NCBI GenBank assembly: GCA_027062325.1 | Contig: JAMOTN010000050.1 | Location: 1-28,465, forward strand | Source: a bacterium | Lineage (GTDB): Bacteria; JAMOTN01 | DNA length: 28,465 nucleotides | Direction of reading: 5' to 3' | Shown: positions 7,834 through 15,773 of the stretch, piece after piece | How the letters are laid out: each line of letters opens with the position of its first letter | How positions within the stretch are numbered: the stretch's first letter is position 1 | Translations under genes and position numbers: made by a program | Notes under the pieces: model-generated | Databases searched by the model: none | What the model saw: only the letters and a program-made list of their open reading frames with translations | Told to the model about the DNA's origin: nothing

Positions 7834-8796
7834 ATGGCTGCTGTGATAACTATGGCAGTTTTAGGAATCTTCTTTGGAGGTGTTTTAGCCTTAAGTGCTA
7901 AGTATTTGAAAGTTGAAGAGGATCCACGTGTTGAGAAGATAGCTGAAATTTTACCACAAGCTAACTGTGGAGCTTGTGGATATCCTGGATGTAGTGGATT
8001 TGCTAAAGCTGTTGTGTCAGGGGAGGCTCCTGTAACTGGTTGTTTGCCCGGTGGAAAAGAGGTGGCTAAGAAGATAGCTGAAATTTTGGGAGTTGAAGCC
8101 GGAGCAATTGAAGAAAAAGTTGCTTTTGTTTTCTGCTCAGGGGGAGATAGAGCTAAGGATAAAAATAGATATGCAGGGATTGAGTCTTGTACGGCAGCTA
8201 AGGCCTTGGGGGGAACTAAGGCATGCTACTTTGCATGTTATGGTTTGGGAGATTGTGTTGAGGCATGTCCATTTGATGCGATTCACATTGTTGATGGGCG
8301 TGCTGTGGTTGATTTTGAAAAGTGTACAGGTTGTGGTGCTTGCGTTAAGGCATGTCCACAAGGAATCATAGAGCTTATTCCTCGTAGTAAAGCTGTAGTG
8401 TTTGTCGCTTGTTCTTCATGTGATTCCGGAGCTATTGCTAGGAAGTACTGTGCAAATCCATGTATAGGGTGTAAAATGTGTGAGCGAGTATGTCCCACAG
8501 GTGCTATAAAAGTTGAGGGAAATCTTGCACGCATAGATTATGAGAAATGTATAGGTTGTGGAGCATGTGCTGCTGTGTGTCCAACAAAGGTCATAAGATT
8601 TGATGGAGTCCATAAGGTGGCAAAAATTAACGATGACTGTGTTGGGTGCACTCTTTGTGCTAAAGTATGCCCTGTTAAAGCAATTACGGGTGAGGTTAAG
8701 GAGAAACATGAGGTTGATCCAGACAAATGTGTTGGTTGTACGAAGTGCGTTGAAAAGTGTCCTAAGAATGCAATAGAGATGGTTGAGAAGCAATAG
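7834..8796 (+). CDS. rnfB: RnfB, multi-cluster ferredoxin-like subunit of Rnf
   Basis: Electron-entry subunit that accepts electrons from ferredoxin; 320 residues with an N-terminal membrane helix (2-21). C45/48/53/70 form the N-terminal cluster site. Ferredoxin-type motifs follow at C131/135/141/145, C164/167/170/174, C210/213/216/220, C239/242/245/249, C269/272/275/279 and C299/302/305/309, giving room for seven [4Fe-4S] clusters. The extra cysteines C193, C196 and C206 in the third block are usual for the clostridial type. Shorter RnfB proteins lack the last pair. The ATG follows AGGGGTGG. It is the last gene of the Rnf run; the radical SAM gene follows after 23 bases. Confidence 0.95.
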   Translation: MAAVITMAVLGIFFGGVLALSAKYLKVEEDPRVEKIAEILPQANCGACGYPGCSGFAKAVVSGEAPVTGCLPGGKEVAKKIAEILGVEAGAIEEKVAFVFCSGGDRAKDKNRYAGIESCTAAKALGGTKACYFACYGLGDCVEACPFDAIHIVDGRAVVDFEKCTGCGACVKACPQGIIELIPRSKAVVFVACSSCDSGAIARKYCANPCIGCKMCERVCPTGAIKVEGNLARIDYEKCIGCGACAAVCPTKVIRFDGVHKVAKINDDCVGCTLCAKVCPVKAITGEVKEKHEVDPDKCVGCTKCVEKCPKNAIEMVEKQ

Positions 8797-8819
8797 CTTA
8801 CTTTTGCAGGTGAAGGTTT

Positions 8820-9821
8820 ATGAAAGAGATAAATGATAAGTTTTGGACAAGAGAGGGAGAAAGAGTAAGGTGTGATATATGTCCTGCTCGTTGCAGTTTA
8901 AAGGATGGGGAGATAAGCCGTTGCTTGACTAAGAAAAATGTTGATGGGAGATTAGTGGAGTTGAATTATGGTGAAGTTACTGCTCTTGCAGTAGATCCAA
9001 TAGAAAAGAAGCCTCTTTATCACTACAAACCAACTACCCAAATTCTATCGATTGGAAGTTGGGGTTGTACTTTGAAGTGCAAGTTCTGTCAAAATTGGCA
9101 AATTTCAACCCAACGGCCTGCTCTAGTTGAAAAGATTGAACCAGAAAATCTTGTAGCTTTTGTTGTGAATAACGGAGTCAAAGATATTGCTTTTACTTAC
9201 AATGAACCGTTTGTGTCTGTTCAATGGCTGATTGATGTGCTGCCTCTGCTTGTGGAAGAAGGGGTGGATATCGTTCTTGTAAGCAATGGAGTGGTTAATA
9301 GAGAGGTTGCAGAGGCTGTTTTACCCTATGTAAAAGCGGTTGCGCTGGATTTGAAAGGAGATAGAGATTTTTACAAAACATTCTGTGGTTTGAATGCTTT
9401 TGACACGGTTATTGATTTTGCAAAGATGTGTTTGGATATGGGAGTTTGGCTTGAGGTGATATGGTTGCTTATAGAGGGGGCTAATGATGATTTCTTTTCG
9501 AAGCTAATGGGGGTTTATGAGAGTTATTTGAAAGAGTGGGTTCCACTTCACATAAGTGCCTATTATCCGGCTTATAAGCTTCATTTTCCTCCAACTTCTC
9601 CGGCTGCAGTAATGCGATTTGCAGAGGAAGCTTCCAAAAGTTTAAAGTTTGTTTACTCTGGAAATATATTGGATAAAGAAAAGAGCTCTACATATTGTCC
9701 AAAATGTGGAGCTCTTTTGATAGAACGTGTTGGGTATGAAGTATTAGTGAAAAATTTGGATATGGAGTCTGGTAAGTGTTTAAAGTGTGGAGAGAAGATA
9801 GAGGGAGTTTGGGGATTTTGA
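8820..9821 (+). CDS. amrS: AmrS-type radical SAM protein (AmmeMemoRadiSam family)
   Basis: Radical SAM enzyme, 333 residues. C83-xxx-C87-xx-C90 within WGCTLKCKFCQNW binds the catalytic [4Fe-4S] cluster. The N-terminal CDICPARC (C18/21/25, then C35) and the C-terminal zinc-ribbon-like pairs C293/296 and C320/323 ending GVW are features of the AmrS (AmmeMemoRadiSam) subgroup, which is related to pyruvate formate-lyase activases. The physiological reaction of this subgroup is not established to my knowledge. Its usual partners, Memo and AMMECR1, are not in the window. It starts 23 bases after rnfB and may belong to the same transcript. The alternative reading is a PflA-like activase, less likely because of the C-terminal ribbon. 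Confidence 0.8.
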   Translation: MKEINDKFWTREGERVRCDICPARCSLKDGEISRCLTKKNVDGRLVELNYGEVTALAVDPIEKKPLYHYKPTTQILSIGSWGCTLKCKFCQNWQISTQRPALVEKIEPENLVAFVVNNGVKDIAFTYNEPFVSVQWLIDVLPLLVEEGVDIVLVSNGVVNREVAEAVLPYVKAVALDLKGDRDFYKTFCGLNAFDTVIDFAKMCLDMGVWLEVIWLLIEGANDDFFSKLMGVYESYLKEWVPLHISAYYPAYKLHFPPTSPAAVMRFAEEASKSLKFVYSGNILDKEKSSTYCPKCGALLIERVGYEVLVKNLDMESGKCLKCGEKIEGVWGF

Positions 9822-9850
9822 GAGAGGCTTAAACTTATGGAGGGAAAAGA

Positions 9851-10786
9851 GTGGCTTTTGCAAGGTTTGTTATTAAGGCGTTGACCGTGTTAACAATTAT
9901 AAGTATGGTGATTTATGCAGTAGTGATTATTAAAGTAGCTTCTTACAAGGAGTATGTGAAAGGAGCTACTGTTCCTAAGGATACTTTGAACTTGAAAGAG
10001 TTTAATAAAGTTAAAGATTTGACAAATGTTTACCTTACGGTAGAAGTAGATAACAAGGAGAGAGCTGAAGTTTTAAAGGGATTTTATACTTTTGAGGGGG
10101 TAAAATCGTTTATTTGGAAAAATGGAGAAAAGTGGAAGGTTGCTTTTAAGGGAGAAAGTGATAACTTGAACTATCTTGCTCAAGTGTTTGAGTTAGCAGG
10201 GTACATCTACAAATTTGAGAAACTGCCGCAAATGGAAGCTTCTTTCGAGATAAAGAATGTATATTATAAGGAAAATAGCATGAATATTAGCTCTTCTAGT
10301 TTGGCGGAAACTGGAAGCACTGCTGTTAGTATAAGGGATATTGTGGGAATGGACATTGATAAAAAAGCAACTGAAGAATTTAAGGTTGGAGATTCAGAAA
10401 AAAGCGTAAATAATACTGCTTCGGCTAAAAGGGTTAAGGAGAATGTTACTGTAATAGTTAAAAATGGAAGCGTTAAAAAATTACTTCAAGTGGGGGAAAG
10501 TTCAACTGAGAAGAAAAACTCTTCAAAAATTGTGGCTTTGCAACGAGTGAAGTGGCAGAATTTGCCCAAGGGAAAGTATGTTCAAATAGCTAGTTATAAG
10601 GATCCCGAAATTGCTAAGATGCTTTGCTCTGTAGCTGTTAAGGAGACTAAATTGCCGTTTTTTGTGCTTGAAAAAAGTGGAATGTATAAGGTAATTGCAG
10701 GACCTTACTCTAGTGATAAGGTTAAAGATGTTCTTAAAACTTTAAAAAATTACAGTTACAACGACTATTTTATTTTTGAAAAGTGA
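9851..10786 (+). CDS. SPOR-domain membrane protein
   Basis: 311-residue protein with one N-terminal transmembrane helix (about 8-27), a Ser/Lys-rich linker and a C-terminal SPOR domain (about 235-309) marked by GKYVQIASYKDPEIAKML and YKVIAGPYSSDKV. SPOR domains bind denuded septal peptidoglycan and are often found in FtsN-like or cell-envelope proteins. The middle region contains another beta-rich block (residues 60-120, YLTVEVDNKERAE and SFIWKNGEKWKVAFKG) that could be a second, more diverged SPOR-like fold. No catalytic motif is visible. GTG start with GGAGGG 6 bases upstream. Function in division or envelope binding is inferred. Confidence 0.75.
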   Translation: MAFARFVIKALTVLTIISMVIYAVVIIKVASYKEYVKGATVPKDTLNLKEFNKVKDLTNVYLTVEVDNKERAEVLKGFYTFEGVKSFIWKNGEKWKVAFKGESDNLNYLAQVFELAGYIYKFEKLPQMEASFEIKNVYYKENSMNISSSSLAETGSTAVSIRDIVGMDIDKKATEEFKVGDSEKSVNNTASAKRVKENVTVIVKNGSVKKLLQVGESSTEKKNSSKIVALQRVKWQNLPKGKYVQIASYKDPEIAKMLCSVAVKETKLPFFVLEKSGMYKVIAGPYSSDKVKDVLKTLKNYSYNDYFIFEK

Positions 10787-10802
10787 TAAAATTTTTGTGT
10801 GG

Positions 10803-10829
10803 TTCAATTTCTTTCGATTTAGCCGAAAA
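10803..10829 (+). promoter_or_regulatory. Candidate sigma-28 (FliA) type promoter of the fapA-fliW-csrA run
   Basis: TTCAATTT (10803-10810) and GCCGAAAA (10822-10829) are separated by exactly 11 bases. The sigma-28 consensus is TAAAGTTT-N11-GCCGATAA; the match is 5 of 8 and 7 of 8. The start would be near 10837, 40 bases before fapA. The context of flagellar genes supports it. No sigma-28 gene is in this window. Confidence 0.35.
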
Positions 10830-10876
10830 TATATTGAGGAAAATGGGATGTGCATTTAATTTTTGGAGGAGGGTGT

Positions 10877-12646
10877 ATGGAAAGGAGAGTTGTAGTTAAG
10901 GCTAGAACTATTAAAGAAGCGGTTGCGGCAGGAGAGGTAGAGTTAAAAAAAGATAGCTCTGAGCTCGAGTGGAAGGTTATAGCTTTTAAAATGTTTCCCC
11001 AAGAGGTTACCGTTGAGATATTTGAAAAGAGAGAATGGGATATAGAATTTGAAATTCTGCCGGATAACAATGTTGTCATGAAGCTTGTTGGTGGAGCTTT
11101 GAGTTTTATGGAATTGAGAGAGGTTATTAACTTACGGAAATTACCCTTTACTGATAAGTATATTAAGGAACTGCACAAAATATTGTTGATGGAAAGAAAG
11201 GTCCTTTTGGGAAGTTTGGAGGAGTTAAAGGTTGAGAGTTTAGATTCAACTTTTTCTTTTAGAGATTTGGAAAGAGCAGTGGCTCTGGAGATAAGTTTAA
11301 CAGCACCGCGTGGCTTTGGAAAGAAACCTACTTTGAAAAAAATACTAAAGGCCTTAGAATCCAGAAAGGTTAAGAACGATTACATAGATGAAATTGGGAT
11401 AAAGAGGCTTATAAAAGAAGGAGAAGGGAAAGCAATTATTGCAGTTGGGAAAGCTCCTGTAAAAGGAAAGGATGGAAGTATAACTTGGTTTGTTTCTGAA
11501 CCAACTTATAAGCCCAAAATACTTGAGGATGGACGGGTTGATTTTAAGTCTATTGACTTTTTTAGAAATGTTAAAGCCGGGCAGGAAATATTGGAAGTAG
11601 AGAGAAGTATTCCGGGGAAGCCTGGTGAAAACATATACGGACAAGAAGTTCTCCCGCCACCTGTTAAAGAGGTAAAAGTTTTGACGGGGAAAAATGTCTT
11701 CTGGGATGGTAATAAATTAAAAGCAGAAAAAAGTGGATATTTGGTTATAGAGCCTCATGGAAAGGTTGAGATTCGAGAAGTTATTGAGTTGGATGAAGTT
11801 GGTTTAGAGACTGGAAATATAGAGTTTGATGGTTTGGTAAAGGTAAGAGGAGATATAAAAGCTGGGTACATAGTAAAAGCGGGAGTTGGAATAGAGGTTG
11901 CGGGAACTGTTGAAGAAGCAAAGCTTTACTCGGATGGGCATGTTTATATAAAGGGAGGATTTCTTGGCGGAGAAAGTGGAGAGATAGTTGCTAAGGGAGC
12001 AGTTAAAGCAAAATTTGTGAATGGAGGTAAGATTACTGCTGGTAAGAATGTGATAATAGATTCTTATGCTGTTAACTGTGAGATAAATTCTGATGCCTCC
12101 ATATATTGCGTTGGAGACAAAGGAGTGATTGCAGCTACAGCTTTTGCTCTCTACTCAATTGTAGCGAGAGAATTTGGGAGTAAACTTGGTGTTAAGACTC
12201 GCATAGAGGTTGGATTTTTGCCATCTTACAAGAAAAAGAAGGAAGAGTTAATGGATAGATGGGATAAGTTAAAAAAGACTATTGAAGCCGTAAAGATGAA
12301 GATGGATGTTCTTGTTATAAAAATAAGAGAGGGTAAAGCGACTGATAAAGAAAAGGAGGAGTTTGTTAAGATAAAAAAAGCGTGGGATGCGCTACTTGTT
12401 GAACAAGCAAATTTAAAGAAGGAGTTGGGAGAGACACTAAAGATTCTTTACGAGACTAGTGTTGTCTCACATCCTGAATGCCGTATTGAAGTTTTGAAAG
12501 TAGCTCATTTGAATACGTTTTTCCGAATAGGGGATTATCCATATGCAGTTACACGTGTTCCCCTGACCACATCTGCTCTTGTTGTGCGTGATGATGAGGT
12601 TAGAATTGCGGAGCCGTTGTTTAATCCAAAGAAGTTAATAGTTTAG
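10877..12646 (+). CDS. fapA: FapA family (DUF342) protein, flagellar assembly protein A
   Basis: 589-residue cytoplasmic DUF342 protein. The first ~55 residues (VVVKARTIKEAVAAG) resemble the Jag-N-like start usual in this family. Central residues about 190-430 form a Gly-rich beta-helix-like region with the signature AGQEILEVERSIPGKPGENIYG and repeats of the type V-GDIKAGYIVKAGVGIEV. A predicted coiled coil follows (about 450-520), then a C-terminal beta segment. In Vibrio, FapA influences flagellar assembly and polarity; elsewhere its role is unclear. The fliW and csrA genes directly behind it agree with a flagellar job. The ATG at 10877 is preserved by GGAGGAGGG (10865-10873); a GTG at 10850 upstream lacks a site. 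Confidence 0.88.
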   Translation: MERRVVVKARTIKEAVAAGEVELKKDSSELEWKVIAFKMFPQEVTVEIFEKREWDIEFEILPDNNVVMKLVGGALSFMELREVINLRKLPFTDKYIKELHKILLMERKVLLGSLEELKVESLDSTFSFRDLERAVALEISLTAPRGFGKKPTLKKILKALESRKVKNDYIDEIGIKRLIKEGEGKAIIAVGKAPVKGKDGSITWFVSEPTYKPKILEDGRVDFKSIDFFRNVKAGQEILEVERSIPGKPGENIYGQEVLPPPVKEVKVLTGKNVFWDGNKLKAEKSGYLVIEPHGKVEIREVIELDEVGLETGNIEFDGLVKVRGDIKAGYIVKAGVGIEVAGTVEEAKLYSDGHVYIKGGFLGGESGEIVAKGAVKAKFVNGGKITAGKNVIIDSYAVNCEINSDASIYCVGDKGVIAATAFALYSIVAREFGSKLGVKTRIEVGFLPSYKKKKEELMDRWDKLKKTIEAVKMKMDVLVIKIREGKATDKEKEEFVKIKKAWDALLVEQANLKKELGETLKILYETSVVSHPECRIEVLKVAHLNTFFRIGDYPYAVTRVPLTTSALVVRDDEVRIAEPLFNPKKLIV

Positions 12647-12676
12647 TTATAAGTCTTATTTATGGAGGGGATAGAG

Positions 12677-13168
12677 GTGACGGCTAATGCAAATGTTGAA
12701 TTTGAAGAGGAGATCATAAAGGTTGATACAAGGTTTGGAGTATTAGAAGTTCCAAAGTCAAAGATATTTAAATTTCCATTTGGAATAATAGGTTTTGAAA
12801 GTCATCAAGAGTACATCATGTTTGTGTTGCCAAATAAAGAGATTACTATACTTCAGGCTGTGGATTCTCCAGATATTGCGTTTCCACTGGTAGATCCTTT
12901 TGTTTTAGTGAAGGGATACAAGGTTGAGTTGAAAAATACGTGGATTTCAGCGTTAAAGGTTGAGGACAAAGATGAAATTGTTGTATTTGCGATTGCAACT
13001 TTTAGAAGAGGAAAGAATGGCTTAAAAATGACATTAAATCTCAAAGCTCCTGTAGTTGTGAACTTTACTAAGAAAGTAGGTGCTCAGATTATTCTAGAAG
13101 ATGCAAATTGGCCTATAAGGTATGAAGTTGAGTTAAAAAAGGATAAGAATGTGGAAGGTGATAAGTAG
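12677..13168 (+). CDS. fliW: FliW, flagellar assembly factor and CsrA antagonist
   Basis: 163-residue FliW. FliW binds CsrA and blocks its RNA binding; flagellin competes for FliW, so translation follows export. The signature is VDTRFGVLEVPKSKIFKFPFG with GIIGFESHQEY, then a beta barrel. The gene precedes csrA with no gap: TAG at 13166-13168 is followed at once by the csrA ATG. GTG 12677 is chosen because GGAGGGG (12664-12670) lies 6 bases upstream; the ATG at 12662 would start within 2 bases of this site and lacks its own. Confidence 0.93.
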   Translation: MTANANVEFEEEIIKVDTRFGVLEVPKSKIFKFPFGIIGFESHQEYIMFVLPNKEITILQAVDSPDIAFPLVDPFVLVKGYKVELKNTWISALKVEDKDEIVVFAIATFRRGKNGLKMTLNLKAPVVVNFTKKVGAQIILEDANWPIRYEVELKKDKNVEGDK

Positions 13169-13423
13169 ATGTTGGTTCTCACAAGGAGAAAAGATGAAAG
13201 TATAATGATAGGGGATAATATAGAAATTGTAGTTGTAGAAATAAAAGATAGTGCTGTTCGAATAGGGATAAAGGCTCCTAAAAATATACCTGTTTACAGA
13301 AGCGAAGTTTATTGGGCAATAAAAGCTGAAAACTTAGCAGCTACAGAGACCTTTGAGGTTGACTTACTTGGAGAATTTGAAGATAATAGTATTAGTCTTG
13401 TTGGAGATGACGAGTCAAAATAG
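13169..13423 (+). CDS. csrA: CsrA, carbon storage / translational regulator
   Basis: 84-residue RNA-binding dimer that represses or stabilises mRNAs at GGA loops near ribosome sites, in flagellated bacteria often flagellin m[19 protein letters not shown] and the RNA-contact Arg44 in [11 protein letters not shown] are intact. A C-terminal extension of about 20 residues beyond the 61-residue enteric protein is present, as in FliW-dependent CsrA proteins. ATG directly abuts the fliW stop; a purine-rich stretch in the 3' end of fliW (AAGGTGAT) serves as ribosome site. Part of the fapA-fliW-csrA-secG run. Confidence 0.95.
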   Translation: MLVLTRRKDESIMIGDNIEIVVVEIKDSAVRIGIKAPKNIPVYRSEVYWAIKAENLAATETFEVDLLGEFEDNSISLVGDDESK

Positions 13424-13435
13424 GGGGGAAGGAGT

Positions 13436-13717
13436 ATGTGGACACTCTTTCTTATATTCCACTTTATTGTTGCAATTGCGCTGATAGTTTTGGTTATGCT
13501 TCAATCTGAGAAGAGTCGAGGCTTGGCGGGGGCTTTTGGAGGAGGAGAAGCTTATACTGTATTTGGATATAGAGAAGGATGGAACTTTATAAAGAAGCTA
13601 ACTGCGGTAGTGGCTGTGATATTTCTGACAACCTCTCTTGTTATTTATGTTGTGAGTACGAAAAAACATGCTGCTAGCAAGGTTCAAGCTCCTATTGAGC
13701 AGGCAAATAACAAGTAA
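13436..13717 (+). CDS. secG: SecG, preprotein translocase subunit
   Basis: 93-residue small membrane subunit of the SecYEG channel. Two hydrophobic helices (about 3-22 and 52-73) flank the conserved LQSEKSRGLAGAFGG loop. The loop contains FGYREGWNFIKKLT where many members have an FG-R-x-D/N stretch, still within family variation. ATG follows GGGGGGAAGGAG. It lies 12 bases after csrA, and its 3' end overlaps the next gene. Confidence 0.9.
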   Translation: MWTLFLIFHFIVAIALIVLVMLQSEKSRGLAGAFGGGEAYTVFGYREGWNFIKKLTAVVAVIFLTTSLVIYVVSTKKHAASKVQAPIEQANNK

Positions 13718-14354
13718 TGGACTAAAGAAAATTGTTGTTGGATGTGTTTTTCTTATATTGAGTTTTTTTTATCCTAAGGGAGTTGCAGCTCCTTTTGCTG
13801 AGTTGAAGTTTCTTTACTGGAATGAGGTGCTTTCTACTCTACCCCAAGTAGAGTTTTACTTGTTTTTTGATCCTAATAAGGTGATGTGGGATAATGGAAG
13901 AGTTGATACGTTGTTTAAATTTCAAAAGTGTGAATCTTCGATGTTGTCTTCTGAATCTTCAATTGAAGAGGTGGTGGAAGATATATTTAGGAGTTTACAG
14001 GAAGAAGAAAAGTTAAATGTGGAGAACTTACCTTTTAAAATAACACTGATGTGTTGCGGAGATACTTATAAAAGAAAATACGTTGTGAAAGGGTACGATT
14101 ATGCGGAATACAATTTTAGTTGGATAAAAGTTGGGAGGTGTTTTAAGGAGAAGGAGAGCTTTTATTACAAAGGGAAAGTTATAAAAAGCATCAAAGTTGT
14201 ATATTCTATTGGTAGAGAAGCTAGTTGGATTTCCCAAATGGTGCTTTTTGACAGTTTGAAGGAGAAGTACTATGTATATGATGTGAGATTACTTCCTTAT
14301 TTTACGGCAATTAACTACTATTTTCTTGTTGATCTTTGTGATATATGTCGTTAG
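13695..14354 (+). CDS. Exported protein of unknown function
   Basis: I do not recognise this 219-residue protein (TTG start) . It has a basic then hydrophobic N terminus (about residues 10-30, LKKIVVGCVFLILSFFYPKG) with a likely cleavage near GVAA, so it is probably secreted or periplasmic. It carries four cysteines in the C-terminal half (CC near 122, C near 150, and C-x-x-C at the end, LCDICR), which could bond outside the cell. The start is uncertain: ATG 13668 lies inside secG and lacks a clear ribosome site; TTG 13695 gives a cleaner signal. Overlap with secG of 23-50 bases and with the ribosome site of the next gene shows tight packing. Confidence 0.55.
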   Translation: MSRQITSNGLKKIVVGCVFLILSFFYPKGVAAPFAELKFLYWNEVLSTLPQVEFYLFFDPNKVMWDNGRVDTLFKFQKCESSMLSSESSIEEVVEDIFRSLQEEEKLNVENLPFKITLMCCGDTYKRKYVVKGYDYAEYNFSWIKVGRCFKEKESFYYKGKVIKSIKVVYSIGREASWISQMVLFDSLKEKYYVYDVRLLPYFTAINYYFLVDLCDICR

Positions 14355-14365
14355 GAGGGTTGCAT

Positions 14366-15751
14366 GTGAGAGCAGATGTGTTTGAAGAAGATTTGAAGCT
14401 AAAGGAGTTGGAGGAAAAGTTTCTAGCTACTCTTTTACGATATCCCGACTTAGTTTTTCCAAACGTTGCTTTATCAGGTGTTAAACCTTCTGATTTTAGC
14501 GACGAATTAAATAAGATTGTTTTCAGATTGCTCTATACTTTTTGGGAGAGTGGTGCATGGGATAAATTATTTGCTTTCTTGGATGAGTTAAAAGGGGAAG
14601 AAAAGGTTGTAGCGGAAAAGATAAATTCGCTGTTTAAAGAAAGCACATTTGATGCGGAAGAGGCTTGCTATACGTTTAAAAATGAAATTCTTGCTTTGAA
14701 GTTTATAAAAAGGTTTAGGGAATTGAATGACGAGATAAGAAAAAATTTTCATCTTGCAGTGACTAAGCTTTTTAAGGTAATTAAAGAATCTGAAGGAATG
14801 ATTGCTGGAGAAGATGATGAGTTAAAACTGGGTTTTCCAGAATTTGAGAAGAAAACATTGGGTTTGATACCGGGGTTGTATTTGGTTGCAGGAGGAACAG
14901 GGACTGGTAAGACAAGTTTTGTTTTGCAACTTGCTTGGCAGATAGTTAGTTTTAACAAAGATGTGTCTGTACTAGTTGTTAGCTTTGATTCAACGTCAGA
15001 TAAGGTTTACGATAGAATCATTGCTCAGATGACGCGTGTTTCATGGGAGAGGGTTAGATTGTCTGATTTTGAGTCTGAAATTTCTCGTATGAAGGTTCAA
15101 AGAGCTCGTCGCAAGGTTGCGAAACTTGGAGATAGATTTACTGTATGGGATGAGAGAAATTTTGGAATGATTGAACTTAATTATTTTTTAAATAGGGTTG
15201 CTACATGGAGAGCACAGCATCCTGGAAGGGCTGTTGTTGTTGTTGATCCGGTAAATATGATAAGAGTTGAAAGATCGAAAGAGATTTCTATAAATGAGAC
15301 TCTTGAAGTCGTGATCAGAGATTTTAAGAGTTTTGCGACGTTGATGGATGTTTCTATAGTAGCTGTAGCAAATGTTTCAGACGTTGGAGTGAAAAGACCA
15401 AGTTTAAAAAGTTTCTCTTCAACTCCGTCGTTGCTTTATCTCCCTCATGTTGTGATAGCTGCTTATTGTGATTTTCTAAACAATCCCGAAACGGAGTTGT
15501 TGGAATGGGAATGGGGCACAGAGGATGTTATGGTGCCAATTGTTGAGATGAAGTTTATTAAGAATAAACTTACAGGTTTTTCCGATACGTTATTCTATCG
15601 ATATTGGGGAAGTGCTGGTTACTTCAAAGAGTGTGCTATTGAAGAAATGGAGAATTATCGAGAGATGATAAAAAATTTAGAATATCACCGAAGTTTGAAG
15701 CAAGAAAGAGAAAGAAAGGACAAGGTTGGAAAAGAACTAAACTTAGATTAG
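14366..15751 (+). CDS. DnaB-like RecA-fold ATPase with degenerate catalytic motifs
   Basis: 461 residues with two parts: residues 12-105 resemble the DnaB N-terminal domain (LKELEEKFLATLLRYPD, and DFSDELNKIVFRLLY), and residues 150-430 the DnaB_C RecA fold. Walker A is GGTGTGKT (176-183) and Walker B VVVVDPVNM (Asp294). In DnaB the catalytic Glu lies in FSLEMS; here the segment reads SFDSTS, with Asp208 at that place. The distal DRESGSIEQDAD-type block is SFSSTPSLLYLPH, so helicase function is doubtful. ATP binding looks kept. It sits between csrA/secG and a FliO-like gene, not with replication genes. GTG 14366 is chosen for AGGAGGG at 14353-14359. A DNA-directed role or a flagellar/secretion ATPase role cannot be told apart here. 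Confidence 0.75.
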   Translation: MRADVFEEDLKLKELEEKFLATLLRYPDLVFPNVALSGVKPSDFSDELNKIVFRLLYTFWESGAWDKLFAFLDELKGEEKVVAEKINSLFKESTFDAEEACYTFKNEILALKFIKRFRELNDEIRKNFHLAVTKLFKVIKESEGMIAGEDDELKLGFPEFEKKTLGLIPGLYLVAGGTGTGKTSFVLQLAWQIVSFNKDVSVLVVSFDSTSDKVYDRIIAQMTRVSWERVRLSDFESEISRMKVQRARRKVAKLGDRFTVWDERNFGMIELNYFLNRVATWRAQHPGRAVVVVDPVNMIRVERSKEISINETLEVVIRDFKSFATLMDVSIVAVANVSDVGVKRPSLKSFSSTPSLLYLPHVVIAAYCDFLNNPETELLEWEWGTEDVMVPIVEMKFIKNKLTGFSDTLFYRYWGSAGYFKECAIEEMENYREMIKNLEYHRSLKQERERKDKVGKELNLD

Positions 15752-15773
15752 AAGAAAAATGGGGGATGAAAGC

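Noticed and set aside
13668-13694. ATG at 13668 as firm start of the exported unknown
   Set aside because: It lies inside secG without a ribosome site; TTG 13695 gives a more compact signal peptide, but the choice is open.
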